Below are positions 1-5,382 of a stretch of DNA of 5,582 nt, one piece after another (the first letter of the stretch is position 1; each line of letters begins with the position of its first letter). This stretch comes from Endomicrobium sp. GTDB lineage: Bacteria > Elusimicrobiota > Endomicrobiia > Endomicrobiales > Endomicrobiaceae. A program made the position numbers and the translations under genes. The DNA is taken from the NCBI GenBank assembly GCA_031264425.1, contig JAISDY010000026.1:1-5582 (forward strand). Direction: 5' to 3'. The notes under the pieces are model-generated. The model had not been told where the DNA came from, ran no database searches, and saw only the letters and a program-made list of their open reading frames with translations.

Positions 1-347
1 TTTATAAAAGTTCCCTGCCCATCATAGCCTAAGGCAAATCCTGGCAGGGTCATACTTCCTTCATAAAGTCTAAGTTTTACATGAAGAGCGGGAACAACTG
101 CTTTTATGTTTTCGTCCCCTATAAACTTATCTAATTCCCAAGACACTCCCAAATCTAAGGGCTTGAAAACACCAAAATTAATCTCTGAAATTACGTTTCC
201 GTATGAGAAACACCTGAAATCAGCGCTGTACGAGCCATAACTTAATATGCCTGTGGTAGGCGTATCAAGCACATATGTTTTGGTGGCATAAAGAAAAGAA
301 ACACAACCTAAGACCGCGGCAAACGACCATAATATTTTCTTCAACAT
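1..347 (-). CDS. Exported, probably outer-membrane beta-barrel protein, N-terminal part (3' end outside window)
   Basis: I translated this frame by hand from an ATG at 347-345; it stays open for 115 codons to the window edge. The protein starts MLKKILWSFAAVLGCVSFLYA, a classic export signal with two lysines followed by a hydrophobic core. Signal peptidase I could cut near residue 21. A marginal lipobox (VLGC, Cys15) makes a lipoprotein an alternative. The mature part alternates polar and hydrophobic residues with many Gly and aromatic positions (for example INFGVFKPLDLGVSWELDKF, VPALHVKLRLYE, GFALGYDGQG), as expected of amphipathic beta strands in an outer-membrane barrel. The start is supported by a strong Shine-Dalgarno, AGAGGGG (minus strand, 360-354), six bases upstream, and by a promoter at 372-400. 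The exact family and function are not recognised. The existence of the gene is fairly sure; the barrel assignment is inference. Confidence 0.75.
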   Translation of the reverse strand, partial: MLKKILWSFAAVLGCVSFLYATKTYVLDTPTTGILSYGSYSADFRCFSYGNVISEINFGVFKPLDLGVSWELDKFIGDENIKAVVPALHVKLRLYEGSMTLPGFALGYDGQGTFI

Positions 348-353
348 TTATAT

Positions 354-360
354 CCCCTCT
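354..360 (-). promoter_or_regulatory. Ribosome binding site of exported-protein gene
   Basis: AGAGGGG on the minus strand, six bases before the ATG at 347. It contains a GAGG core at good spacing and fixes the start of the partial left-edge gene, which has no other start-site evidence. Confidence 0.7.
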
Positions 361-371
361 CAGCCCGTTTA

Positions 372-400
372 ATTATATAACTTACAACGTCTAAAATCAA
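372..400 (-). promoter_or_regulatory. Sigma70-type promoter for the exported-protein gene
   Basis: On the minus strand there is a -35 element TTGATT (400-395), a 17-base spacer, and a perfect -10 TATAAT (377-372). Initiation would fall near 365, giving a leader of roughly 20 bases that includes the AGAGGGG ribosome binding site. It lies in the 76-base gap after aroK, so the exported-protein gene probably has its own transcript. No convincing terminator for aroK is visible in the same gap, so some read-through is possible. Confidence 0.65.
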
Positions 401-423
401 TTTTTAGCTTTATAAAAAACTGA

Positions 424-930
424 TTAATAATGGTCTAGAGAGTTTAAAATATTATTTACAACTTGTCTCGGCGTTAATCCGTCAGTATTAAAGGTGTAAT
501 CGCAGTCTGAATATACTTCTTTTCTTAATTCTAAAAGTCTTTTTATTTCATCCAAAGGATTTTCGCGCTTTAAGAGCGGTCTTGTTAAGTCGGATTTGAT
601 TCTGTCATATATTACTTCCGGCGAAGCGTAAAGATTTATTATTATTCCCTTATTTCCTAAAAGTTTAATATTTGACGGATTAAGAACAGCTCCTCCTCCA
701 CAAGATATTACAGAGGGATGCTCTTGTTGCAATAAAGTCCTTATAATTTCTGATTCCATCTGTCTAAACTCTTTTTCGCCGAATTTTTCAAAAATCATGC
801 TTATTGAAAGCCCTATTTTTTTCTCTATCAAAGCGTCGGTGTCAAAAAAAGCTCTGTGGAGTTCTTCTGAAAGGAGCTTCCCGGTAATAGATTTTCCGAC
901 ACCCATAAAACCTGTTAAAACTAAATTCAT
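424..930 (-). CDS. aroK: Shikimate kinase
   Basis: This protein phosphorylates the 3-hydroxyl of shikimate with ATP in the cytoplasm, the fifth step of the shikimate pathway to chorismate. At 168 residues it has the normal family length. The P-loop GFMGVGKS is at residues 7-14. The DTD motif (30-32) supplies the Mg/shikimate-binding aspartates. FRQME at 55-59 carries the shikimate-binding Arg56, and CGGG at 77-80 is the conserved glycine strand. TRPLL at 116-120 is the lid with Arg117, and the ELRKEVY stretch carries Arg136. All key residues are present. Its ATG overlaps the aroC stop by one base (TAATG), so translation is probably coupled to aroC. An AAGGA at 948-944 lies 13 bases upstream, farther than ideal, which fits coupling. 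The symbol aroK is used; aroL would be the isozyme name, and sequence alone cannot separate them. Confidence 0.95.
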   Translation of the reverse strand: MNLVLTGFMGVGKSITGKLLSEELHRAFFDTDALIEKKIGLSISMIFEKFGEKEFRQMESEIIRTLLQQEHPSVISCGGGAVLNPSNIKLLGNKGIIINLYASPEVIYDRIKSDLTRPLLKRENPLDEIKRLLELRKEVYSDCDYTFNTDGLTPRQVVNNILNSLDHY

Positions 931-2087
931 TATAATGATTTTATCCTTTCTTTGTAATCGCTTACTCGTTTTTTAATATCTTCAATAGAGTCTCCGCCGA
1001 ATTTTTCCGCTAAAGCCTTAGCAAGCTCTATAGCAACCGAAGCCTCAGCGATAACACCCGCAGCAGGAACCACACAAACGTCACTTCTAACAGTTTCTGC
1101 TTTTGCCGATTCTTTTGTTTTTAGATTTACTGAGTTAAGGGCATTTACAAGCGAAGGTATGGGTTTCATTGTACAAGTTATAACTATAGGCTCACCATTG
1201 CTCATTCCTCCTTCTATACCGCCAGCTCTGTTAGTTTCTCTATAAAAACCTTTTGGTTTATCGTAGAAAATCTCATCGTGAGCTTTTGAACCGAAAAGTT
1301 CCGCAAGTTTGACGCCATCTCCAAACTCAACAGCTTTCATAGCCTGAATAGAAATTAAGGCTTGGGCAAGACGTCCGTCAAGTTTTAAATCATGCTGGAC
1401 ATGGCTTCCAAGACCAACGGGAACGTTCTTAGCTATAACTATAATCTTACCGCCAAGCGTATCACCCTTTAAAGAAGCTACTTCTATCAATTTTTTCATT
1501 TTCTTATCAGCTTCAATATCTGGAGATCTCAGTTCAGAGCTTTCAACATTATCCCAAAACTTTTCTTTTTCAATTGAAACGTTTTCAACAGCAACGCTTC
1601 CAATTTGCGAAGTGTAAGACATAACGCTTATACCAAACTCTCTTAAAAGGTCTTTGCACACAGCTCCAGCTGCCACTCTAGCCGCTGTTTCTCTAGCAGA
1701 CGCCCTTTCAAGAATATCTCTGAAATCTTTTAAACCGTACTTCATAAGACCAGGCAGATCGGCATGTCCGGGACGAGGACTTAAAAGAGGAACACTGCTA
1801 GACTCATTTGAAAAAGGCAGCATTATGTCCGCCCAATTTTTAAAATCTTTATTGAAAATAAGCATAGCTATCGGAGACCCCAAAGACTTGCAGCGGCGTA
1901 TGCCTGATAAAATTTTTACCTTATCAGTTTCTATACTCATTCTTTTGCCCCTGCCGTAACCTTTCTGTCTTCTGGCAAGTTCTAAATTTATATTGTCAAT
2001 ATCTATAATAAGTCCGGCGGGAATCCCTTCAACAATTGCTACCAAAGCCTCTCCGTGAGATTCTCCGGCAGTAGTAAACCTGATCAT
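930..2087 (-). CDS. aroC: Chorismate synthase
   Basis: The enzyme removes the 3-phosphate and a proton from EPSP to give chorismate, using reduced FMN as a non-consumed cofactor; it is the last step of the shikimate pathway. The 385 residues match the longer Bacillus/Thermotoga-like form. Signature motifs appear in order: GESHG at 8-12 (first signature, invariant His11), PRPGHADLPG at 104-113, ERASARETAARVAAG at 127-141 (second signature), GLGSHV near 225-230 leading into an AMKAVEFGDG stretch near 249-258, NRAGGIEGGMSNGEP at 286-300, and RSDVCVVPAAGV at 334-345 (third signature). The start is fixed by GGAGA (2097-2093) close upstream and by the conserved N-terminus IRFTTAGESHG. It is followed by aroK with a TAATG overlap, so the two form an operon catalysing two non-consecutive shikimate steps (the EPSP synthase gene is not in the window). 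Confidence 0.97.
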   Translation of the reverse strand: MIRFTTAGESHGEALVAIVEGIPAGLIIDIDNINLELARRQKGYGRGKRMSIETDKVKILSGIRRCKSLGSPIAMLIFNKDFKNWADIMLPFSNESSSVPLLSPRPGHADLPGLMKYGLKDFRDILERASARETAARVAAGAVCKDLLREFGISVMSYTSQIGSVAVENVSIEKEKFWDNVESSELRSPDIEADKKMKKLIEVASLKGDTLGGKIIVIAKNVPVGLGSHVQHDLKLDGRLAQALISIQAMKAVEFGDGVKLAELFGSKAHDEIFYDKPKGFYRETNRAGGIEGGMSNGEPIVITCTMKPIPSLVNALNSVNLKTKESAKAETVRSDVCVVPAAGVIAEASVAIELAKALAEKFGGDSIEDIKKRVSDYKERIKSL

Positions 2088-2092
2088 AATTC

Positions 2093-2097
2093 TCTCC
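2093..2097 (-). promoter_or_regulatory. aroC ribosome binding site
   Basis: GGAGA on the minus strand (within GCGGAGAGAATT), five bases before the aroC ATG at 2087. It supports the chosen start. Confidence 0.65.
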
Positions 2098-2123
2098 GCA
2101 ACAAGTTAATGTATATGTTAATT

Positions 2124-2132
2124 ATTATAACA
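2124..2132 (-). promoter_or_regulatory. Extended -10 promoter for aroC-aroK
   Basis: The minus strand reads TGTTATAAT (2132-2124), a perfect extended -10 element (TG, one base, TATAAT). No good -35 is seen at 16-18 bases upstream, only T-rich sequence from the preceding terminator, which is tolerated in extended -10 promoters. Transcription would start near 2117, giving a leader of about 30 bases with the GGAGA ribosome site. It lies directly after the purine-operon terminator, so the aro genes are probably a separate transcription unit. This is sequence-based inference only. Confidence 0.6.
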
Positions 2133-2146
2133 TAAGTATTTTCAAT

Positions 2147-2186
2147 ACAAAAATTCCCACGTAAATTTTAACGTGAGAGTTTTTGT
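2147..2186 (-). terminator. Rho-independent terminator after purB (possibly bidirectional)
   Basis: Bases 2147-2162 pair with 2171-2186 around an 8-base loop (2163-2170). There is one C/A mismatch (2157/2176) and one G-T pair (2154/2179). The core is CACGT/ACGTG. In the minus-strand transcript the upper stem is followed by GGGAAUUUUUG, which supplies the U run, and the plus-strand reading also ends in GAGAGUUUUUG. It sits about 160 bases past the purB stop and just upstream of the aroC promoter, a sensible place to separate the purine and aro operons. Confidence 0.65.
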
Positions 2187-2343
2187 TAAATATATGAAAA
2201 GTTTTTCTTGTTAAACTAAACGTCTTTTCTTAAACTTATGTTCAAAATATCCTGATACTTTACTAAACTTGAGCGACTTGGCGCAGAATAGAGAAATTGT
2301 AGAGTGCAATCTTATAAATCTTTGCAAACATTACACGTTGATT
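2187..2343. other. Intergenic stretch between purB stop and terminator
   Basis: About 157 AT-rich bases that would form a long 3' untranslated tail of the purB mRNA. Two short minus-strand frames exist: 22 codons from ATG at 2331 and 38 codons from TTG at 2327. Neither has a visible ribosome binding site or recognisable protein character. Nothing else is identified, although decay of a former gene cannot be excluded. Confidence 0.4.
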
Positions 2344-3639
2344 TTATTTTTTAAATACCCGTTTAAAAATATACCCGACATTTTTAAATTGAGATTTTAC
2401 ATCGCAATCTTGTTTAATCTCATTAGGATTCATATATTTTTTTATATCTTTGCTTCTAAGACATGCCTCTTCAAAAGATATTTTGTTATCCCTCGCATCA
2501 AATGCTGCGGCCTGCGTCATCGCATAAGCGTCTTCTCTGGATACGCCTTTGTCCACCAAAGAGAGAAGCGCTGTTCCAGAAAAAATAATATCTTTTGTTT
2601 TGTCCATGTTTGTCTGCATGTTTTTAGGGTAAACATTAAGACCTGACAATAACCCTTGCATTCTGATAAGCATGTAGTGTAAAACTATTGAAGCGTCGGG
2701 AAACATGATCCTTTCCGTGGACGAATGGCTTATGTCGCGCTCATGCCATAACGCTATATTTTCCATAGCGGTAACAGAATATCCCCTTAAAAGACGAGCA
2801 AGTCCACAGATATTTTCCGAAATTATAGGATTTCTTTTGTGCGGCATAGCAGACGAACCTTTTTGCCCTTTCGTAAACGGCTCTTCAGCTTCCGCTACTT
2901 CCGTCCTTTGTAAATGTCTTATTTCTACGGCAATCCTTTCAAGACATGCGCCGACGTGTGCCAAAGTGGAGAAATAAATTGAATGCCTGTCGCGCGGAAC
3001 GATTTGCGTAGAGACAGGTTCTGGCTTCAATCCCATTTTTTTGCATACATACTTCTCAACGCTAGGATCCAAATGAGCCATAGTGCCGACTGCACCTGAA
3101 ATTTTACCATAGCTTACGGTCTCAAGGGCAAAATTCAATCTATCTAAAGACCTCATAATTTCACTGTACCAAGAAGCCACCTTTAATCCAAAAGTCATCG
3201 GCTCCGCATGCACGCCGTGAGTTCTTCCCATTATAGGGGTCATCTTATATTTCTTTGCCAACTTTGCCGCTATAGCGGACAATTTTTTAGTCTCTTCTAT
3301 AAGAAGTTTTGTAGATTGTCTGAGCTGCGCGCCGGTAGCTGTGTCTAAGACATCGGAAGATGTCATGCCTAAATGTAAAAAACGTCCTTCCGGACCAACG
3401 GTCTCAACAATGCCAGTAAGAAAAGCTATAACGTCGTGCTTAACCGTAAGTTCTATTTCGGCTATTCTTTTAACATTTATTTTTGCTCTTTTCTTTATGG
3501 TCTCCACAGCTTTTTTGGGGACTGTGCCTGACTTTGACATAGCTTCCGCCGCAAAAATTTCAACTTCAAGCATTTTTTTAAATCTGTTTTCATCTGACCA
3601 GACTGCAGCCATTTCAGGCTTAGTATAACGAGAAATCAT
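2344..3639 (-). CDS. purB: Adenylosuccinate lyase
   Basis: PurB performs two beta-eliminations releasing fumarate: SAICAR to AICAR in the IMP pathway, and adenylosuccinate to AMP. It is a cytoplasmic homotetramer of the fumarase/aspartase superfamily. The 431 residues are typical of the Bacillus/Thermotoga-type enzyme. Conserved parts are RYTKPEM (4-10), VKHDVIAF (66-73, His68), LHLGMTSSDVLDT (88-100, His89), GRTHGVHAEP (138-147, catalytic His141), and the superfamily signature KGQKGSSAMPHKRNP (257-271), whose flexible loop carries the catalytic serine (Ser262/263). WHERDISHSSTER follows at 298-310, and the C-terminal end KNVGYIFKRVFKK is complete. The ATG at 3639 is preceded by AGAGG (3649-3645). 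That ribosome site lies inside a duplicated fragment of the purN 3' end, indicating that purB originally followed purN directly. Confidence 0.97.
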   Translation of the reverse strand: MISRYTKPEMAAVWSDENRFKKMLEVEIFAAEAMSKSGTVPKKAVETIKKRAKINVKRIAEIELTVKHDVIAFLTGIVETVGPEGRFLHLGMTSSDVLDTATGAQLRQSTKLLIEETKKLSAIAAKLAKKYKMTPIMGRTHGVHAEPMTFGLKVASWYSEIMRSLDRLNFALETVSYGKISGAVGTMAHLDPSVEKYVCKKMGLKPEPVSTQIVPRDRHSIYFSTLAHVGACLERIAVEIRHLQRTEVAEAEEPFTKGQKGSSAMPHKRNPIISENICGLARLLRGYSVTAMENIALWHERDISHSSTERIMFPDASIVLHYMLIRMQGLLSGLNVYPKNMQTNMDKTKDIIFSGTALLSLVDKGVSREDAYAMTQAAAFDARDNKISFEEACLRSKDIKKYMNPNEIKQDCDVKSQFKNVGYIFKRVFKK

Positions 3640-3640
3640 T

Positions 3641-3700
3641 TTTAACCTCTTAAATTTTCTTCTATAACTTTTTTAATTGCCTGCGGGTATATTTTATGCT
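3641..3700 (-). repeat. 60-bp direct repeat, copy L: orphan duplicate of the purN 3' end
   Basis: This segment matches 4782-4841 at 59 of 60 positions with no gaps (offset 1141). Read on the minus strand it still encodes the last 18 residues of PurN (HKIYPQ...EENLRG) and the TAA stop, but has no upstream coding sequence. It is therefore a purN remnant, not a gene. The only difference is T3669 versus C4810, a synonymous Lys codon (AAA here, AAG in purN). It abuts the purB start and supplies its ribosome site. Confidence 0.95.
3645..3649 (-). promoter_or_regulatory. purB ribosome binding site, derived from purN coding sequence
   Basis: AGAGG (minus strand) lies five bases before the purB ATG. 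It is spelled by the Arg-Gly codons (AGA GGT) that end the duplicated purN tail. The same bases in the intact purN encode its final residues. Spacing and sequence are good for initiation. Confidence 0.7.
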
Positions 3701-3716
3701 TTATTCTTATATTTCT

Positions 3717-3745
3717 AAATTTTCCAGACAATATCTGGAAAATTT
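3717..3745 (-). terminator. Hairpin at the 3' end of the nuclease gene (possible terminator)
   Basis: A perfect 12-bp inverted repeat (3717-3728 with 3734-3745, core CCAGA/TCTGG, 5-base loop) begins two bases after the nuclease stop codon. In the minus-strand transcript the stem ends in GGAAAAUUU and is followed by AGAAAUAU rather than a U run, so termination toward purB should be weak. On the plus strand it is followed by T residues (3743-3748). It may be a leaky terminator, an mRNA 3'-end stabiliser, or the end signature of the inserted unit. Confidence 0.4.
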
Positions 3746-3746
3746 T

Positions 3747-4751
3747 TTAATCATTTAATATTTCTTTTACTTTGTTTTCTAATAATTTCTTATCAGGTAA
3801 ATATAACTGATATTTTGAAACAAAAATTTTATTTGAAAGTCCTCCCGTCGCATATTTTACAAGAAATTCATTTTTATCAGCGGCTATAATAATTCCTATT
3901 GGCTCATTATCACCTTCAACATTTTCTTCATCCTTAAAGTAATTCAAATATAGATTCATTTGACCAATATCTTGGTGTTTGACTTTTGAAGATTTTAAGT
4001 CAATAAGAACAAAACATTTTAATATTCTGTGATAAAAAACCAAATCAATATAATAATGTTCGTTATCTATTGTAATTTTGTGTTGCCTTGCAACAAAAGA
4101 GAAGCCATTGCCTAATTCTAATAGAAATTTCTGCAAATTATCAATCAATTTTTTTTCCAAAGTTCTTTCTTTAATAATTTGCCCTTTTGGCAATTCATAA
4201 AATTCAAAAATATACGGATCTTTGATGGTATCTTTTGGAGTCGCTATTTCCTGTCCTTTGTTTGCAAGAGCCAACACTCCTTTCTTATCTTTACTTAATG
4301 CCAATCTCTGAAACAATGCTGTTTTTATTTGTCTTCTTAATTCACGATAACTCCAATTCTCTTTTAACGTCTGCTTCTCATAAAAATTTCTTTCTAAATC
4401 GTCTGTAATCGTTACTAGCTCAACAAAATGTGTCCAGCTTAATTTTCCAGGCACTGCATGGAAAATTGGATATTTAATATAAAACTGTCTGCATAAATAT
4501 ATTGAACTTTTACTAAAACCATTACCGTTTTTATATTTCAAATCTTTTGAAATTTTTGATAACAAAGAACTTCCATAAACTGCCTTTTCTTTACCCTTTT
4601 GTTCGTATTCAACAATATATCTTCCGATTTCCCAATTTGCTTTTATCAATTCGTTATTTATAGCTTTAAAAGCATTTTCCTTTGCTCTTTGAACTAAGTT
4701 GGTAATATTATTGATAAGTTGATTGTACATCTTATTGTTGGTACGTTTCAC
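3747..4751 (-). CDS. YhcG/DUF1016-family PD-(D/E)XK nuclease
   Basis: A 334-residue two-domain protein. The N-terminal helical DUF1016_N domain (about 8-160) includes NWEIGRYIVEYEQKGKEKA (39-57), YGSSLL (59-64), GFSKSSIYLCRQFY (78-91), LSWTHFVEL (104-112) and WSYRELRRQI (133-142). The C-terminal nuclease domain (about 175-330) has Glu199 in the LEKKL helix, Asp236 in YYIDLVFYHR, and Asp251-x-Lys253 in VLIDLKSSK (the D/E-X-K element). GQMNLYL with Gln264 and a closing SKYQLYLP follow. These residues suggest an intact metal-dependent DNA nuclease fold. Such proteins are widespread and poorly characterised, and are often found in mobile or defence settings. The start is GTG at 4751, chosen because AGAGG (4762-4758) lies six bases upstream; ATG at 4730 (residue 8) is an alternative. 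It interrupts a purine operon, has no functional link to it, is more AT-rich than its neighbours, and is flanked by a duplicated purN tail. Confidence 0.9.
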   Translation of the reverse strand: MKRTNNKMYNQLINNITNLVQRAKENAFKAINNELIKANWEIGRYIVEYEQKGKEKAVYGSSLLSKISKDLKYKNGNGFSKSSIYLCRQFYIKYPIFHAVPGKLSWTHFVELVTITDDLERNFYEKQTLKENWSYRELRRQIKTALFQRLALSKDKKGVLALANKGQEIATPKDTIKDPYIFEFYELPKGQIIKERTLEKKLIDNLQKFLLELGNGFSFVARQHKITIDNEHYYIDLVFYHRILKCFVLIDLKSSKVKHQDIGQMNLYLNYFKDEENVEGDNEPIGIIIAADKNEFLVKYATGGLSNKIFVSKYQLYLPDKKLLENKVKEILND

Positions 4752-4757
4752 TAAATA

Positions 4758-4762
4758 CCTCT
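4758..4762 (-). promoter_or_regulatory. Ribosome binding site of the nuclease gene
   Basis: AGAGG on the minus strand, six bases before GTG at 4751. It decides the GTG start over the in-frame ATG seven codons later, which has no comparable site at good spacing. Confidence 0.6.
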
Positions 4763-4781
4763 ATATTTATCCTTATGCCCA

Positions 4782-4841
4782 TTTAACCTCTTAAATTTTC
4801 TTCTATAACCTTTTTAATTGCCTGCGGGTATATTTTATGCT
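4782..4841 (-). repeat. 60-bp direct repeat, copy R: 3' end of intact purN
   Basis: Partner of 3641-3700, same orientation. It contains the authentic last 18 codons and stop of purN plus one following base. Similarity stops sharply at both sides: at 4781 versus 3640, and beyond 4841 versus 3700. The pair brackets the nuclease gene precisely, as direct repeats do at the ends of an inserted unit. Confidence 0.95.
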
Positions 4842-5382
4842 CTGCTTCTAAAACTTTTCTTGCCACATCTTCAGGGGTATCGCTCTTGGAAACTTCCACT
4901 TCTTGCCGCAGAATTATTTTGCCAGAATCATATTCTTCATTTGCAAAATGCACAGTTGCTCCGGACTTTTTTCCCCCTGCTTTTACAACAGCCTCGTGAA
5001 CAAAATGCCCATACATACCCTTGCCACCAAATTTTGGAAGAAGAGCGGGGTGAATGTTTAAAATTCTCCCATTGTAAACTTTCAATATTTCTTTATCTAT
5101 CATTCTCATATAGCCGGCAAGGCAGACTAAGTCGGTATTTGCGGCTTGAAGTTCAACAAGAATCTCCTTGTTAAAAGATTCTTCATCTTTAAAATTCTTT
5201 CTTTCTATACAAACAGATTTTATATTTTCTTTTTTTGCCCTTTCTAAAACAAAGGCGTTTGTATTATTTGAAATGACCAAAACGACTTCAGCCAAACCTT
5301 TTAATATGCCGAACTTATACGCATCTACTATAGCCTGCATATTAGAGCCGACGCCGGAAGCCAAAATTGCAAGCCTAATCAT
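4783..5382 (-). CDS. purN: Phosphoribosylglycinamide formyltransferase (GAR transformylase)
   Basis: PurN transfers a formyl group from 10-formyltetrahydrofolate to GAR, the third step of IMP synthesis, in the cytoplasm. The 199 residues match the family. ASGVGSNMQAI (8-18) is the phosphate-binding loop of the ribonucleotide. LAGYMRMI (88-95) forms part of the folate pocket. NIHPALLPKFGGKGMYG (109-125) carries the catalytic Asn109 and His111. SGATVHFANEEYDSGKI (140-156) carries the third catalytic residue, Asp152. The start ATG overlaps the purM stop (ATGA), indicating tight translational coupling; AGAGG at 5399-5395 is 12 bases upstream. Its last 18 codons are duplicated next to purB, and the enzyme itself is intact. 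The final AGA GGT codons double as a Shine-Dalgarno-like sequence for whatever follows. Confidence 0.97.
   Translation of the reverse strand: MIRLAILASGVGSNMQAIVDAYKFGILKGLAEVVLVISNNTNAFVLERAKKENIKSVCIERKNFKDEESFNKEILVELQAANTDLVCLAGYMRMIDKEILKVYNGRILNIHPALLPKFGGKGMYGHFVHEAVVKAGGKKSGATVHFANEEYDSGKIILRQEVEVSKSDTPEDVARKVLEAEHKIYPQAIKKVIEENLRG

Larger units (their letters stand above)
3701..4781 (-). mobile_element. Putative inserted unit carrying the DUF1016 nuclease, bounded by 60-bp direct repeats
   Basis: The 1081 unique bases between the two purN-tail copies hold just one gene, the YhcG-type nuclease, plus a hairpin at the purB-proximal end. Hand counts of single 60-base lines give roughly 20-35% G+C here, against about 43-50% in sampled lines of purB, purN and aroC, consistent with foreign origin. 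There is no integrase, transposase or recognised terminal inverted repeat, so calling it mobile is inference from the repeats and composition. The alternative is a one-off illegitimate recombination that captured a gene. Confidence 0.5.

Noticed and set aside
401..425. Possible AT-rich hairpin as aroK terminator (CAGTTTTT pairing with AAAAATTG)
   Set aside because: The stem is almost all A-T with a G-T pair and has no proper U run; too weak to call.
1654..1959. Open frame on the plus strand inside aroC
   Set aside because: Antisense to a well-conserved gene, no family features in the translation, and no ribosome site was identified for it.
2211..2331. Short minus-strand frames after purB: ATG at 2331 (22 codons) and TTG at 2327 (38 codons, basic C-terminus)
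   Set aside because: No Shine-Dalgarno, no recognisable similarity, and overlapping alternative frames. Lengths are expected by chance in AT-rich DNA.
2269..3628. Plus-strand frames at 2269-2646, 2705-2977 and 3341-3628
   Set aside because: All lie wholly or mostly antisense to purB, whose protein carries every family motif. Their translations look like random hydrophobic or Cys-rich sequence.
3670..3716. Possible purB promoter in the duplicated tail (TAAAAT as a -10)
   Set aside because: The -35 at the right distance matches consensus at only about half its positions. The -10 lies in purN-derived coding sequence and is unremarkable in this AT-rich DNA.
3641..4841. CRISPR array or classical insertion sequence
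   Set aside because: There are only two repeat copies, separated by a gene-sized spacer. There is no transposase and no terminal inverted repeats. A 60-bp repeat is also far longer than usual insertion-sequence target duplications.
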